From Chitinophagaceae bacterium C216 (GTDB lineage Bacteria > Bacteroidota > Bacteroidia > Chitinophagales > Chitinophagaceae), in the NCBI GenBank assembly GCA_028485475.2, contig CP144143.1, positions 1,054,001 through 1,118,000 on the forward strand: DNA of 64,000 nt. The letters are read 5' to 3'. Positions within the stretch are counted from its first letter, which is position 1, and every line of letters starts with the position of its first letter. Below, in pieces: positions 36,994 to 46,143 of this stretch. The notes beneath the pieces are model-generated. The model was not told the origin of the DNA and searched no databases. It worked only from the letters and a program-made list of their open reading frames with translations. A program made the translations under genes and the position numbers.

Positions 36994-39351
36994 GATATTG
37001 TCTACGCCTGTTCCGAGCTCCAAATAGGTTTTTCCGTCGAGTGACTGAAAGTTAGCATTGTCTTTAAAGTTAAGAGCTTTATTTGCATCAGACAGTGAAC
37101 CCCATAATGCTTTTACAGTATAAAACTGCCTAAATTTTAGCTTAGGTATCAGTTTAAATATGCCATTGCCAATATTATATTCATAATTAAGTCCGGCAAA
37201 GCGGTCGTGGATATACTGATACCGTATCATAGTATTAAATGCATACTTGTTATAATAATACAGCTCATTGCCTGGTGCTACATCCAGAAAAGTATAAGGA
37301 ACCGTTCCAAAGGTTCTTCCGGCATATACCTGATAATTAATAGTACCCACCGGCGGAACCTTCATATAATCTGATACGGAGAATAAGAGCTTGCTATAAT
37401 TATAACCACTTCTTAATATTCCTGAAACTCCTTTTGTGAAACTAGCTTCCACAATGGGATAGGGACTACCTAGGCTGGCGCGGTAAAAAGTAGTTTCGAT
37501 GAATTTTTCGGCGAAGGCATAACGCAGTCTTATGGAAAATTCGGTGCTGACCAGACGCTTCGATACACCAAACGAATCTGCCGGTAACAGATTAGACAAG
37601 GGCGTATAGGCTTTATTGGCCGCCGTGGCTCTCACAGACAAACCACTGGGGAATTCGTTGAAGAATTCAAAACTGCCTTCTTCTAGGTTAATGAACTTAA
37701 CCGGAATATTAGGCTTGCGTACAGCAAATGAAAAAATATTATCTGAAGAGATTTCCCCATAATATTTCTGTCCGAAATCCAGATCATTTTTGTAAGCTAA
37801 AGACCAGTATTGGCGCGGATGCTTTCGAGGTAAATAAAACAATTCCCCCATTCCCTTTAGCTTTTTGTCTCTGAATCCGTAAGCCAAATAGGTATGGTAC
37901 ATGAATTTAGTATTAAAATGTTTGTTGCTGGCTACATCAAAACGCATTCTGAAACCTTCATGTTGGTTAGCAGAAAACCAGTTATAGGCAGAGCCCAAAC
38001 GCACATTACCTACATCAAAATAACCGGAACCAAGGAATATCACCTGTTTGGTGAACCGTTGATAAACAGGGGTATTTAATATGGTATCAATCATATTGAT
38101 AATACCCTGTTCGGTTTTGGTGAGGGCTTCGTGTCGGGTGGTATCCCAATAACTTCTGTGTTTATCCTGTGCCCCCGGAAGTGTGATTATTTCTTCTTGA
38201 ACTTTGTTTTCCCTCAGTTTGGCAACAACAGAGCTGTCGTTAACAACAATGTTTCTATAAGTAGTGGTTTTACGTCCTATAAGCCCTACTGTTTTGTTGC
38301 CCATAGGCGCAAAATCTACAATCATTTTTTCTCGACTAATAAACCAGTTGCTATCTGCAAGTTTTGTAAACTCCTGCACATAACTAAACCGTTCCATAAA
38401 GTTGATGTCAGCATTTTTGTCCAGGGCAAGATTGATTTTTTGAATGGCATAAGTGCCGAAGTGTACCCAGCAATCTCCTTCAAAAGTATTCGTGCCTTTA
38501 CGTCGTGGCTGAAACACTAGTCTGTAAAATCGTTCATTGCCTATATACTGGGTATCGGTTACGGAATATTTATAATAAAAATCACCATTATCGCTAAGGG
38601 GACTTACGAAGCTTTTGTTGAATACATTGATAAAGTTGTTGTAAATATTAAATACCTGATCCATCCCCCCCAGATACTTCACCATACTCTCGTTTTTGAT
38701 GCCATTGGTATTGGCTGCAATAATTTCCTCACGGCGACGCAAGGGTTTTTTTTGATAGTAATAATGTGAAAGCGCTTCGGTAAGATAGGTTGGCAATATT
38801 TTGATGCCTTCTGATGTGTCAGTGTTTTTGGCAATTAGTTCGTTGATAGGTCGTAATGGCTTGAGTCGAGTGAGTTTCTCCAGGCTATTGAAGTTTTTTA
38901 AATCAATTTCCAATTTATTGTAGAGCTGGTAGGAAAAATTGTCGAATTTATAGCGGTTGTTTTGGGGTTTATGCGCAACAATTTTTTTCCAGAGCCATAT
39001 ACCTTTATCAATCTTGGCTTTTACTACTACGGCATCCGTCGTGGCACGCTCCAGCGGTATTAGTACTTCCATTTCATTTTGATCAATAGGGAGGGGTAAA
39101 TAATAAGGCACGTAACCCACATATGTAATTTCCAGCGTATCGGATGGCCAGTGGTGCATTTGAAAAGCAAAGCTCCCGGCCGAATCGGTAATGATTCCCG
39201 TGTGCGTGCCTTTAAATGTTATAGTTGCAAAAGGTATTCCTTCTTCGCTATGTGCATCTTTTACTTGTCCGCGTATTGTCTTCTGAGAGAAAAGCGGGGT
39301 ACAATTTAATGCCAGGAAAAAAAGAAATACAATTTTCCAGATAGGGTTCAT
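36886..39351 (-). CDS. DUF5686-family outer-membrane protein with carboxypeptidase-like domain
   Basis: An 821-824 residue outer-membrane protein. A signal peptide (ending PLFSQ) leads to a carboxypeptidase-regulatory-like domain (TIRGQVKDAHSEEGIPFATITFKGTHTG). The DUF5686 body follows, including WLWKKIVAHKPQNN and DNFSYQLYNKLEIDLKN, and ends in beta-barrel strands. The function of this family is not settled; it is common in Bacteroidota envelopes. The frame has two starts, 39360 and 39351. The -7 box TACTTTTG at 39365-39358 overlaps the first, so the second ATG (MNPIWKIVF) is preferred. The 3' end overlaps the SemiSWEET gene by 108 bases. Confidence 0.82.
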   Translation of the reverse strand: MNPIWKIVFLFFLALNCTPLFSQKTIRGQVKDAHSEEGIPFATITFKGTHTGIITDSAGSFAFQMHHWPSDTLEITYVGYVPYYLPLPIDQNEMEVLIPLERATTDAVVVKAKIDKGIWLWKKIVAHKPQNNRYKFDNFSYQLYNKLEIDLKNFNSLEKLTRLKPLRPINELIAKNTDTSEGIKILPTYLTEALSHYYYQKKPLRRREEIIAANTNGIKNESMVKYLGGMDQVFNIYNNFINVFNKSFVSPLSDNGDFYYKYSVTDTQYIGNERFYRLVFQPRRKGTNTFEGDCWVHFGTYAIQKINLALDKNADINFMERFSYVQEFTKLADSNWFISREKMIVDFAPMGNKTVGLIGRKTTTYRNIVVNDSSVVAKLRENKVQEEIITLPGAQDKHRSYWDTTRHEALTKTEQGIINMIDTILNTPVYQRFTKQVIFLGSGYFDVGNVRLGSAYNWFSANQHEGFRMRFDVASNKHFNTKFMYHTYLAYGFRDKKLKGMGELFYLPRKHPRQYWSLAYKNDLDFGQKYYGEISSDNIFSFAVRKPNIPVKFINLEEGSFEFFNEFPSGLSVRATAANKAYTPLSNLLPADSFGVSKRLVSTEFSIRLRYAFAEKFIETTFYRASLGSPYPIVEASFTKGVSGILRSGYNYSKLLFSVSDYMKVPPVGTINYQVYAGRTFGTVPYTFLDVAPGNELYYYNKYAFNTMIRYQYIHDRFAGLNYEYNIGNGIFKLIPKLKFRQFYTVKALWGSLSDANKALNFKDNANFQSLDGKTYLELGTGVDNILRVLRVDFIWRVLPKDQTTLPGSKFGVFGSVRIDF

Positions 39352-39357
39352 CGGCTG

Positions 39358-39365
39358 CAAAAGTA
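39358..39365 (-). promoter_or_regulatory. -7 promoter box of the DUF5686 gene
   Basis: TACTTTTG on the minus strand lies six bases before the preferred ATG at 39351. No exact TTG is found at -33. The position rules out the more distal in-frame ATG at 39360 and again implies a leaderless or nearly leaderless message. Confidence 0.5.
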
Positions 39366-39453
39366 AGGTTGTTTCTAAATCCTCATTTGTTAATATTGCC
39401 CCTAAAATGGGGCATCAGTAATTTTAATTACCCCTTTCCTTTAGGATACTGAT

Positions 39454-39461
39454 TACATTTG
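39454..39461 (+). promoter_or_regulatory. -7 promoter box of the MBL hydrolase gene
   Basis: TACATTTG is a perfect TAnnTTTG match 24 bases before the ATG at 39486. It includes the TTG from which an N-terminally longer frame could be read, so that longer start is unlikely. No good -33 element was seen. Confidence 0.5.
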
Positions 39462-39485
39462 CTTAATAAAACTTCAAATATAAAC

Positions 39486-40130
39486 ATGCTGCATATACAA
39501 AAATTTACGTTTAATCCTCTTGAAGAAAATACCTATGTTTTATTTGCGGACAATGGCGATTGTTGCATTATTGACCCGGGGTGTTATTTTGAAGAAGAGA
39601 GAAAAACCTTGAAGGAGTTTATAGTTTCCAATAATCTGAATCCGGTTTATTTGCTTAATACCCATTGTCATTTAGATCATGTGTTTGGGAATAAATATGT
39701 AAGTGAAACCTGGGAACTTCCACTATATATGCATGAAGACGAGCAAGTGGTGCTGAGTGTTGCACCCCAAACAGGGTTGATGTACGGATTGCCTTTTGAA
39801 AACTATACCGGTGAAAAGAAATTTTTAGAGCCGGGTGATATTATCACTATTGCCGGCAGCGAGCTTAAAGTATTATTTACTCCCGGCCATTCTCCGGGTA
39901 GTATTAGTTTTTATAACGAAGAAGATGGTTTTGTGATCAGTGGAGACGCACTATTTGCAGGAAGCATAGGAAGAACCGATTTACCCGGGGGAGATTTTGC
40001 TACTTTAGAGCATGCTATTAAAACACAATTATATACCCTACCCGATACCGTAAAAGTATACCCCGGGCACGGTGGCGGCACCAGTATCGGCTTTGAAAAA
40101 CAACACAATCCTTTTGTGCGTGCTGATTAA
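39486..40130 (+). CDS. Metallo-beta-lactamase-fold hydrolase (glyoxalase II-like)
   Basis: A 214-residue binuclear-metal hydrolase. The motif THCHLDHVFG (HxHxDH) is at about 57-66. Further ligands are the His in FTPGHSPGS, the Asp in ISGDALF and the His in YPGHGGGT. This matches the glyoxalase-II branch of cytosolic thioester hydrolases, but without the long C-terminal substrate domain, so glyoxalase activity is not assured. The frame runs back to a TTG at 39459, which falls inside the -7 box; ATG at 39486 is chosen. Confidence 0.88.
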   Translation: MLHIQKFTFNPLEENTYVLFADNGDCCIIDPGCYFEEERKTLKEFIVSNNLNPVYLLNTHCHLDHVFGNKYVSETWELPLYMHEDEQVVLSVAPQTGLMYGLPFENYTGEKKFLEPGDIITIAGSELKVLFTPGHSPGSISFYNEEDGFVISGDALFAGSIGRTDLPGGDFATLEHAIKTQLYTLPDTVKVYPGHGGGTSIGFEKQHNPFVRAD

Positions 40131-40179
40131 ACGGACCTTCGTAATAAATACAAGATTTAATTACTACTATCTTTCGATA

Positions 40180-40773
40180 TTAGGCGTATTGGCTGATGAC
40201 TGGTGTTACTGGAGCGGAAGCCCGCTCCATATCCCAAATAGCTTCCAGCTGCGATTTACGTAATAACAATCTTTCGATTTCTTTCCACGAATGCACACGT
40301 GTATGTCTTCCTGCATCGGCCAGCTGATTATGGGGTTGAGTAAACAATATGGTGCGACCTTTAAAAGGGTCTAAATTTTTAAAATGGTCATCAATCATGA
40401 TATCAGCTTTAATCATAGTTTTAGTACCACAGAAGACCATTTGCTTCCAGCTGATAAAAGGAAAATGCTCATTCAACCATTCTTGTTTCTCGCTAAGTGA
40501 CTGCGGGAACTCAGTGGCGGCACTTACAATAAGCACCTCATATTCTTGACACAGTTTATATAAAGCTTCTCGGCTATCTTCTATTACAGGCATGGTTCTG
40601 AAAAATCCCGGCTGGTATAGGTAAGCTCTTCCGTTAGGAAATGCTTCTGATTCGCGCTTGCCAATGGTTTCGGCTATAGGCCTTTTTATTCCCGTTTCTG
40701 CAAACTCATAATTGATGAACTGTTGTATACAATTTGCCAGCACACCATCCATATCTACCGCTATTGTTTTCAT
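40180..40773 (-). CDS. 5'(3')-deoxyribonucleotidase-like HAD phosphatase
   Basis: A 197-residue HAD-superfamily protein related to the NT5C deoxyribonucleotidases, which remove phosphate from nucleotides in the cytoplasm. The first motif is DMDGV (7-11) with nucleophile D7 and acid D9. Motif II serine is in LIVSAATE, and MIDDHFKNL gives the metal-binding aspartates. The cap is short. The minus-strand box TAATTTTG at 40814-40807 is a likely -7 element. It diverges from the MFS gene and converges with the MBL gene. Confidence 0.85.
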   Translation of the reverse strand: MKTIAVDMDGVLANCIQQFINYEFAETGIKRPIAETIGKRESEAFPNGRAYLYQPGFFRTMPVIEDSREALYKLCQEYEVLIVSAATEFPQSLSEKQEWLNEHFPFISWKQMVFCGTKTMIKADIMIDDHFKNLDPFKGRTILFTQPHNQLADAGRHTRVHSWKEIERLLLRKSQLEAIWDMERASAPVTPVISQYA

Positions 40774-40819
40774 CTTTTTTTGAATTTAGGTGTTAAAGGA
40801 AGAGCGCAAAATTACAAAG

Positions 40820-40855
40820 TTTGTAGAAAAGGGTGCGGAGAACTTCCTACCTTTG
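40820..40855 (+). promoter_or_regulatory. Promoter of the MFS transporter gene
   Basis: TTTG (40820-40823) and TACCTTTG (40848-40855) are spaced by 24 bases, slightly longer than the usual 17-23. A start site near 40861 places the ATG at 40908 after a 46-base leader and excludes the in-frame GTG at 40833. Confidence 0.5.
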
Positions 40856-40907
40856 TGTATTTTTTACACGACTATTTTTTGTATATTATATTGAAAGACA
40901 GTTGTTT

Positions 40908-42074
40908 ATGAATAGGAATCTATTTCCACTTGCGTTAGGAGGATTGGGCATCGGTACTACGGAGTTTGTGATTATGGGACTTATGCAGGATGTGGCTACT
41001 TCATTACAAATTAGTATTCCTACGGCAGGATATCTGATCTCGGCATATGCGTTGGGCGTTATTGTAGGGGCCCCGTTGCTGGTAGCCGCATCGGTAAAAC
41101 ACAATCCCAAGAAAGTGCTCATGGTGCTGATGGTTTTGTTTACCATATTTAATGGTTTATCGGCTGCCGCCCCCGGTTATTATACTTTGTTGGTGGCCCG
41201 ATTTATGTCGGGTTTGCCCCATGGTGCTTTCTTTGGAATAGGAGCCGTGGTGGCTTCAAGAATGGCACAGGAGGGCAAGCAAGCCCAGGCGATATCGATG
41301 ATGTTTGCCGGGCTCACCATAGCCAATCTAGTAATGGTGCCGCTGGTTACGTATTTAGGACATGTAACAAGCTGGAGATATGCTTTTGTAATTGTGGCTC
41401 TCATTGGGATACTGACCATTGTGTTTTTAAAAATGTGGCTACCCGACATTCGGATAGAAAAAAGTAATGTAAGAGAAGAACTTCAGTTTTTTACTACTGG
41501 TAAAGCTTGGTTGATTTTGCTGATTACTTCCATCGGGTTTGGAGGACTGTTTGCATGGATTAGCTATATATCTCCTTTGATGACGCATGTTTCGGGCTTT
41601 TCACTAAAAGCGGTGTCCTACCTGATGTTGGTAGCTGGAGCGGGTATGGTTGCCGGCAATTTGTTGGGAGGTGTTATGGCCGATAAAATGGCTCCCGAAA
41701 AAGCTGCTATAATATTATTCTTGTTGTTAACAGTGGCTTTATCGGCTGTGTTTTTGTTCTCTGAAAATCAGGTAATTTCGGTAATTCTTACCTTTATTTG
41801 TGGTTTATTGGCCATGGCGGTAGGGTCGCCTATCAATATTTTAATGATTAAATCAGCCGATCGGTCGGCTATGATGGGGGCCGCTTTTATGCAGGCGGCG
41901 TTTAACATTGCCAATTCTATAGGAGCCTATTTGGGCGGATTGCCCATTACGTGGGGGCTGGGATTCCAGTACCCGGCTTTTGTGGGGGCTCTAATGGCTA
42001 TGATGGGTCTGCTACTTACTGTAACTTTTATGTTTCGATATGGCATAAAATCTAAAAGCTGGGCATTGCGTTAA
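40908..42074 (+). CDS. MFS transporter, DHA1 (AraJ/YdhP-like) type
   Basis: A 388-residue membrane protein with twelve predicted helices. The first loop carries LGIGTTEFVIMGLM and helix 4 region has RFMSGLPHGAFFGIGAVVAS, both typical of the AraJ/YdhP/PbuE group of drug and metabolite exporters. It is a proton-driven efflux pump by family; the substrate is unknown. ATG at 40908 yields MNRNLFPLALGG, with no extra N-terminal stretch, and fits the promoter position. Confidence 0.88.
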   Translation: MNRNLFPLALGGLGIGTTEFVIMGLMQDVATSLQISIPTAGYLISAYALGVIVGAPLLVAASVKHNPKKVLMVLMVLFTIFNGLSAAAPGYYTLLVARFMSGLPHGAFFGIGAVVASRMAQEGKQAQAISMMFAGLTIANLVMVPLVTYLGHVTSWRYAFVIVALIGILTIVFLKMWLPDIRIEKSNVREELQFFTTGKAWLILLITSIGFGGLFAWISYISPLMTHVSGFSLKAVSYLMLVAGAGMVAGNLLGGVMADKMAPEKAAIILFLLLTVALSAVFLFSENQVISVILTFICGLLAMAVGSPINILMIKSADRSAMMGAAFMQAAFNIANSIGAYLGGLPITWGLGFQYPAFVGALMAMMGLLLTVTFMFRYGIKSKSWALR

Positions 42075-42109
42075 GCATGTCACCAGCTTTTAGAAGAAGT
42101 ACAGCATAT

Positions 42110-42499
42110 TTATAAGTTGCTGATAATCAATTGTTGAATTTCCTTCATTTCCGCCTCACTTAGCTTTAGTTTGCCCTGAGTAAAATTGAGATCGTTGGCT
42201 TCGTTAATGGGGATTAGATGTACATGTGCGTGCGGTACTTCAATACCTACTACGCTGATACCGCAACGGTTACAGTCAAAAGATTTTTCAATAGCTTTTG
42301 CAATGGGTTTGGCGAAAACGAGAATTTCGGAGAGATACTCATCAGGGAGGTCGAAAACCTTATCAATTTCCACCTTAGGCACTACCAGCACATGCCCTTT
42401 GCGCAGCGGCATGATATCGAGAAATGCTATAAACTTATCATTTTCAGCAATCTTATAAGAAGGCAGTTCACCTGAAATTATTTTGGAGAATATGGTCAT
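42110..42499 (-). CDS. HIT-family protein (nucleotide hydrolase)
   Basis: A 129-residue histidine-triad protein, which hydrolyses nucleoside phosphoramidates or dinucleotides in the cytoplasm. The N-terminal FSKIISGELPSYKIAENDKFIAFLD block and the active-site triad HAHVHLIP (near 90-97) are textbook. It lies downstream of greA on the same strand with a terminator between them, so it probably has its own promoter; TATAATTG on the minus strand just upstream is one base off the -7 consensus. Confidence 0.92.
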   Translation of the reverse strand: MTIFSKIISGELPSYKIAENDKFIAFLDIMPLRKGHVLVVPKVEIDKVFDLPDEYLSEILVFAKPIAKAIEKSFDCNRCGISVVGIEVPHAHVHLIPINEANDLNFTQGKLKLSEAEMKEIQQLIISNL

Positions 42500-42522
42500 G
42501 GCAGCTATTTTTTCGCAATTAT

Positions 42523-42549
42523 AATAAAAAAACCGGCGTATGCCGGTTT
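42523..42549 (-). terminator. Terminator after greA
   Basis: On the minus strand AAACCGGC and GCCGGTTT form an 8-bp stem around ATAC, followed by a T-run. It lies just after the greA stop codon. Confidence 0.9.
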
Positions 42550-42570
42550 CTGGATAAGATGATAATTTTT

Positions 42571-43044
42571 CTAAATAAAGATTTCGTCAACTCTAAACTT
42601 TAACAAGCCCGCTGGAGCTTGCACATCAGCTATTTCACCTACCGATTTACCAAGAATACCTTTTCCGATGGGGGAGTTAACGGATATTTTTCCAGCCTTC
42701 AGATCTGCTTCTTGTTCGCTAACCAGCTGATATGTAACTTGTTTATTAGTTTTAAGATTAGTCAATTTTACTTTTGTCAGAATAGATACCTTACTGGTGT
42801 CAATAGTGCTTTCGTCCACTACCCTGGCATTAGCCAAAGCGGTTTCTAAGGCAGCAATTTTTGCTTCCAGTAAGCCCTGGGCCTCTTTGGCTGCATCGTA
42901 CTCCGCATTTTCTCTTAAATCTCCTTTTTCACGGGCCTCTGCAATGGCCTTGCTGGCAGCAGGACGTTCCACACTCTTTAAGCGCTGCAATTCTTCCTTC
43001 ATTTGCTCCAGCGTTTCCTTGGTAACATACTGAATCGCATTCAT
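42571..43044 (-). CDS. greA: Transcription elongation factor GreA
   Basis: A 157-residue GreA that rescues backtracked RNA polymerase by stimulating transcript cleavage. The N-terminal coiled coil includes GDLRENAEYDAAKEAQ (about 41-56) with the acidic tip residues. The C-terminal FKBP-like domain ends with PIGKGILGKSVGEIADVQAPAG. Length and start agree with the family. A terminator follows it, and another lies upstream, so it is likely transcribed alone. Confidence 0.95.
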   Translation of the reverse strand: MNAIQYVTKETLEQMKEELQRLKSVERPAASKAIAEAREKGDLRENAEYDAAKEAQGLLEAKIAALETALANARVVDESTIDTSKVSILTKVKLTNLKTNKQVTYQLVSEQEADLKAGKISVNSPIGKGILGKSVGEIADVQAPAGLLKFRVDEIFI

Positions 43045-43065
43045 AATTTTTTCATTTTACATTCA

Positions 43066-43110
43066 ACAAAAAAATAACAACGCTCCGGCACATAATATTC
43101 CAGAGCGTTG
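43066..43110 (-). terminator. Terminator after the 2-hydroxyacid dehydrogenase gene
   Basis: On the minus strand GAGCGTTG's complement pair (CAACGCTC at 43103-43110 read in reverse, and GAGCGTTG from 43085-43078) forms an 8-bp stem, extended by CCAGA/TCCGG-type pairs with one mismatch, followed by TTATTTTTTTG. It separates the dehydrogenase from greA. Confidence 0.8.
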
Positions 43111-43168
43111 CTATTTAAGCAAATATAATAAATCGTTTGTCTTAAACCAAATAATGAAATGTTAAAGA

Positions 43169-44101
43169 CTAGTCAAGTCCCAATTTCTGAAGCGTTACTG
43201 TTACCATTTTCAGGAAAGCCTCGTGACTATAACCGGCAATATGTGGTGTAACTATCACATTATCAAATGATAATAGTTCATTCAATTGCTGTTTTTCGGC
43301 TTCGGTATAGGTATCCAGCTTTTCGTTTTCCAGCACATCAAGGCAGGCGCCTGAAATTTGCTCCTGCTTCAGTCCATTAATCAAAGCAGCTGTATTGATT
43401 ACTTTTCCCCGACAGGCACTTAATATAATGGGCTTTTGCTTCATGAGTCCTATCAATTCCTCATTAAGCATATAATGTGTTTCGGAGGTTAGGGGCACGT
43501 TGAAGCTGATAACGTTGGCATAGCGACATACTTGTTCCAGCGAGGCCTCTTTAATAAAGCCGCTAGCAAACCCGCTTTTATATTTATCGTAAGCTAATAC
43601 CGTAACGTCGAAGGGTTGTAATAAGCGCGCAAAGCTACTCCCGGTATTACCATAGCCGATAATTCCTACCGTTTTTCCGCTCAGCTCGATACCCCGGTTT
43701 TCATTGCGCAGCCATATGCCCTGTTTTACCTGAGGGATGGCCACATTCATTTTATTCATGAGCATTAGCAGCATACCTAAGGAATGTTCGGCCACAGCAT
43801 TGCGGTTGCCTTCGGGACTGCTAACGCAAAGTATTCCTTTGCTTTCTGCATATGCTACATCTATGAGCTCCATGCCGCTTCCCAGTCTTCCGATCCATTC
43901 TAGATTGGGCATGGCATCCAGCAGTTCTTTATCCACCTTAATGCGTGTGGTGAGAATGAGACCTGTCACATCTTCGCCTTTAGCCTTCAGTTCTTCGTAG
44001 GTGATTTTGGGTTCGTATAACACTTCGTAACCCTTTTCTGACAGTCTTTGTTGTAAATAAGGATGTGCGTTTCCGGTAATGATTGCTTTTTTCTTCTTCA
44101 T
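43169..44101 (-). CDS. D-isomer-specific 2-hydroxyacid dehydrogenase (SerA-like)
   Basis: A 310-residue NAD-dependent oxidoreductase. The nucleotide loop is [14 protein letters not shown] (about 146-159). Catalytic residues fall in SACRGKVIN (Arg), DVLENEK (Glu) and TPHIAGYS (His). The ACT domain of long phosphoglycerate dehydrogenases is absent. It may be a phosphoglycerate dehydrogenase or another 2-hydroxyacid dehydrogenase; the sequence alone does not decide. It lies 22 bases downstream of rsmA on the same strand, so the two are probably co-transcribed. Confidence 0.86.
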   Translation of the reverse strand: MKKKKAIITGNAHPYLQQRLSEKGYEVLYEPKITYEELKAKGEDVTGLILTTRIKVDKELLDAMPNLEWIGRLGSGMELIDVAYAESKGILCVSSPEGNRNAVAEHSLGMLLMLMNKMNVAIPQVKQGIWLRNENRGIELSGKTVGIIGYGNTGSSFARLLQPFDVTVLAYDKYKSGFASGFIKEASLEQVCRYANVISFNVPLTSETHYMLNEELIGLMKQKPIILSACRGKVINTAALINGLKQEQISGACLDVLENEKLDTYTEAEKQQLNELLSFDNVIVTPHIAGYSHEAFLKMVTVTLQKLGLD

Positions 44102-44123
44102 ATATGTTAATAGAAAATAAACA

Positions 44124-44876
44124 TTATTTCATTTTAAATGTAAGTGCAGCAAAATCGTTTACTGTGAGTTGTTCGGCGCGTTTATTGAACTGGTCATCTA
44201 CCAGAATGGTATCATCGAATAATGCCCTAGTGGCATTGCGCATGGTTTTTCTACGCTGGTTGAATGCCGTTTTGACCAATGTAAAAAAATCGCGTTCGCT
44301 GCGCATAAGGGCTGTTTCTTTTTTTCTGTATAGCTTAATTACTCCGCTTTTTACTTTAGGTGGAGGCATAAAGCAGTTTTCGTGCACATCGAAAAGGTAT
44401 TTCACATCATAAAAAGCCTGTATCAGTACACTGAGAATGCCGTAAACCTTGTTGCCAGCAGGAGCTGCAACGCGCTGCGCTACTTCTTTTTGAAACATGC
44501 CCACAACCACCGGCACCTGTTCTTTCCATTCTAGAATTTTAAAAAGTATCTGGGTGGAAATGTTGTAGGGGAAATTGCCAACAATGGTAAACTCGTCAGT
44601 AAAAGGAGGTGTGGCATCCAAAAAGCTTAGGTGTACAATCTTATCCTGAAGTTGCGGATAGGTATTTTTGAGGAATACAACCTTCTCTTCGTCTACCTCT
44701 ATGGCTTTAAAATCAACTCCGGGGAGTTGTATTAAATATTTAGTGAGTGCGCCACCACCGGGTCCCACTTCTAATAAATGGGTCAATGGTTCCTGTTCCA
44801 GCGCATTCACTATCTTACGGCATATATTTTCGTCTTTCAGAAAATGTTGCCCTAAGGATTTTTTTAGTGAATACAT
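44124..44876 (-). CDS. rsmA: 16S rRNA dimethyladenosine transferase
   Basis: A 250-residue KsgA/RsmA enzyme, which dimethylates two adenines near the 3' end of 16S rRNA during 30S assembly. Visible are [14 protein letters not shown] at the N-terminus, the AdoMet loop [14 protein letters not shown] (about 37-50) and the catalytic NFPYNIS motif (about 104-110). The minus-strand -7 box TACCTTTG ends five bases before the ATG, so the mRNA may be leaderless. The dehydrogenase gene follows after 22 bases. It is divergent from pdxA. Confidence 0.94.
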   Translation of the reverse strand: MYSLKKSLGQHFLKDENICRKIVNALEQEPLTHLLEVGPGGGALTKYLIQLPGVDFKAIEVDEEKVVFLKNTYPQLQDKIVHLSFLDATPPFTDEFTIVGNFPYNISTQILFKILEWKEQVPVVVGMFQKEVAQRVAAPAGNKVYGILSVLIQAFYDVKYLFDVHENCFMPPPKVKSGVIKLYRKKETALMRSERDFFTLVKTAFNQRRKTMRNATRALFDDTILVDDQFNKRAEQLTVNDFAALTFKMK

Positions 44877-44881
44877 GGGTG

Positions 44882-44889
44882 CAAAGGTA
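44882..44889 (-). promoter_or_regulatory. -7 promoter box of rsmA
   Basis: TACCTTTG on the minus strand matches TAnnTTTG exactly and is separated from the rsmA ATG by only CACCC. A precise -33 TTG was not found. Confidence 0.5.
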
Positions 44890-45051
44890 AATGTGTAACT
44901 TAAAATTGAATAAAACAGTGCCTAAAAAGAATTTCTTTATTTTTACAACCCTGCATACGAATTTTCCATAGAAGTGCCGAATGACTTTTGATGCTGTGCC
45001 TCCTGTGAGGAAAACTTTGAAATTCAGGAGTAATTTGATTATTAATAAATT

Positions 45052-46143
45052 ATGAGTAGTAATAAACCCGTTATTGGAATTTCTTGTGGAGATTTAAATG
45101 GAATTGGAATTGAACTGATTATAAAGTCTCTTTCCGATAATCGCATAATGGATATCTGTACTCCGGTGATATTTGCTAATAATAAAACCATTAGCTTTTA
45201 CCGCAAAACCTTATCGGAAAATAATTTCAACTTTAGCTCCTTAAGAGATTTTTCGAGGATTAATCATAAGCAAATAAATGTTTTTAGTTGTTGGGAAGAG
45301 GACGTTAACATAACACCTGGGGTGCTGAACGAAGTAGGTGGAAAATATGCTTTAATATCTCTTCAGACGGCCGTTCAAGCGTTGAAGGAAGGACATATAC
45401 AGGGACTGGTTACGGCCCCAATTCATAAAAGTAATATTCAGTCAGAGGCGTTTAATTATACAGGGCACACCCCTTATTTAAAGAGTGCCTTTGAAGCAGA
45501 GGAAGTGGTAATGATTATGTGTGCCGAAAATATGCGGGTGGCTTTGGTTACCGAGCATGTGCCGGTAAAGGATATAGCGGCGCATTTGAATACCGATATT
45601 ATTCTTAAAAAGCTTAGAATCGTGAACGATTCATTGCAAAAGGATTTCGGTATCAGTCGTCCCAGAATAGCTGTACTCGGCCTTAACCCGCACGCAGGAG
45701 ACGAGGGGTTGATTGGCAATGAAGAGCAAGCTATTATCAAGCCTGCCATCAGGGAAGCTAAAAATGAGAATATCCTTGCATTCGGTCCTTATAGTGCCGA
45801 TGCATTTTTTGCCCGAGGGCAGTATGAGAAATTCGATGCCGTGCTGGCTATGTATCATGATCAGGGATTGATTCCTTTCAAATCACTAGCTATAGGGGCG
45901 GGGGTAAATTATACCGCAGGATTGAATATAGTGCGTACTTCACCTGATCACGGAGTGGCTTTTGATATTGCCGGTAAGGGTGTAGCGGATCATCAGTCTT
46001 TTTCAAGTGCCATCTATTATTGTATAGATATTATCAAACAACGGTTGGAATACCAGCAACAGCGGGCTAACCCTATAAAGAAAGTGATGCCTGAAGTAAC
46101 CGCTAAATTGCCTGACGAAGAATTGGAGGAGCAGTCAGATTAA
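45052..46143 (+). CDS. pdxA: 4-hydroxythreonine-4-phosphate dehydrogenase
   Basis: A 363-residue enzyme of pyridoxal-phosphate synthesis. Marks are ISCGDLNGIGIELI near the N-terminus, the metal-site histidines in YTGHTPYL, LNPHAGD and AMYHDQGLIP, and the TSPDHGVAFDIAGKG signature. The C-terminal 25 residues are an acidic extension (PEVTAKLPDEELEEQ) overlapping the end of the convergent gene by 41 bases. The 175-base gap to rsmA contains AT-rich sequence but no promoter with both elements. Confidence 0.94.
   Translation: MSSNKPVIGISCGDLNGIGIELIIKSLSDNRIMDICTPVIFANNKTISFYRKTLSENNFNFSSLRDFSRINHKQINVFSCWEEDVNITPGVLNEVGGKYALISLQTAVQALKEGHIQGLVTAPIHKSNIQSEAFNYTGHTPYLKSAFEAEEVVMIMCAENMRVALVTEHVPVKDIAAHLNTDIILKKLRIVNDSLQKDFGISRPRIAVLGLNPHAGDEGLIGNEEQAIIKPAIREAKNENILAFGPYSADAFFARGQYEKFDAVLAMYHDQGLIPFKSLAIGAGVNYTAGLNIVRTSPDHGVAFDIAGKGVADHQSFSSAIYYCIDIIKQRLEYQQQRANPIKKVMPEVTAKLPDEELEEQSD

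Noticed and set aside
38131-38520. 129-codon plus-strand ORF within the DUF5686 gene
   Set aside because: Antisense shadow of a well-supported outer-membrane protein.
40833-40907. Longer MFS start at GTG 40833
   Set aside because: It lies upstream of the predicted transcription start and adds a non-family N-terminus.
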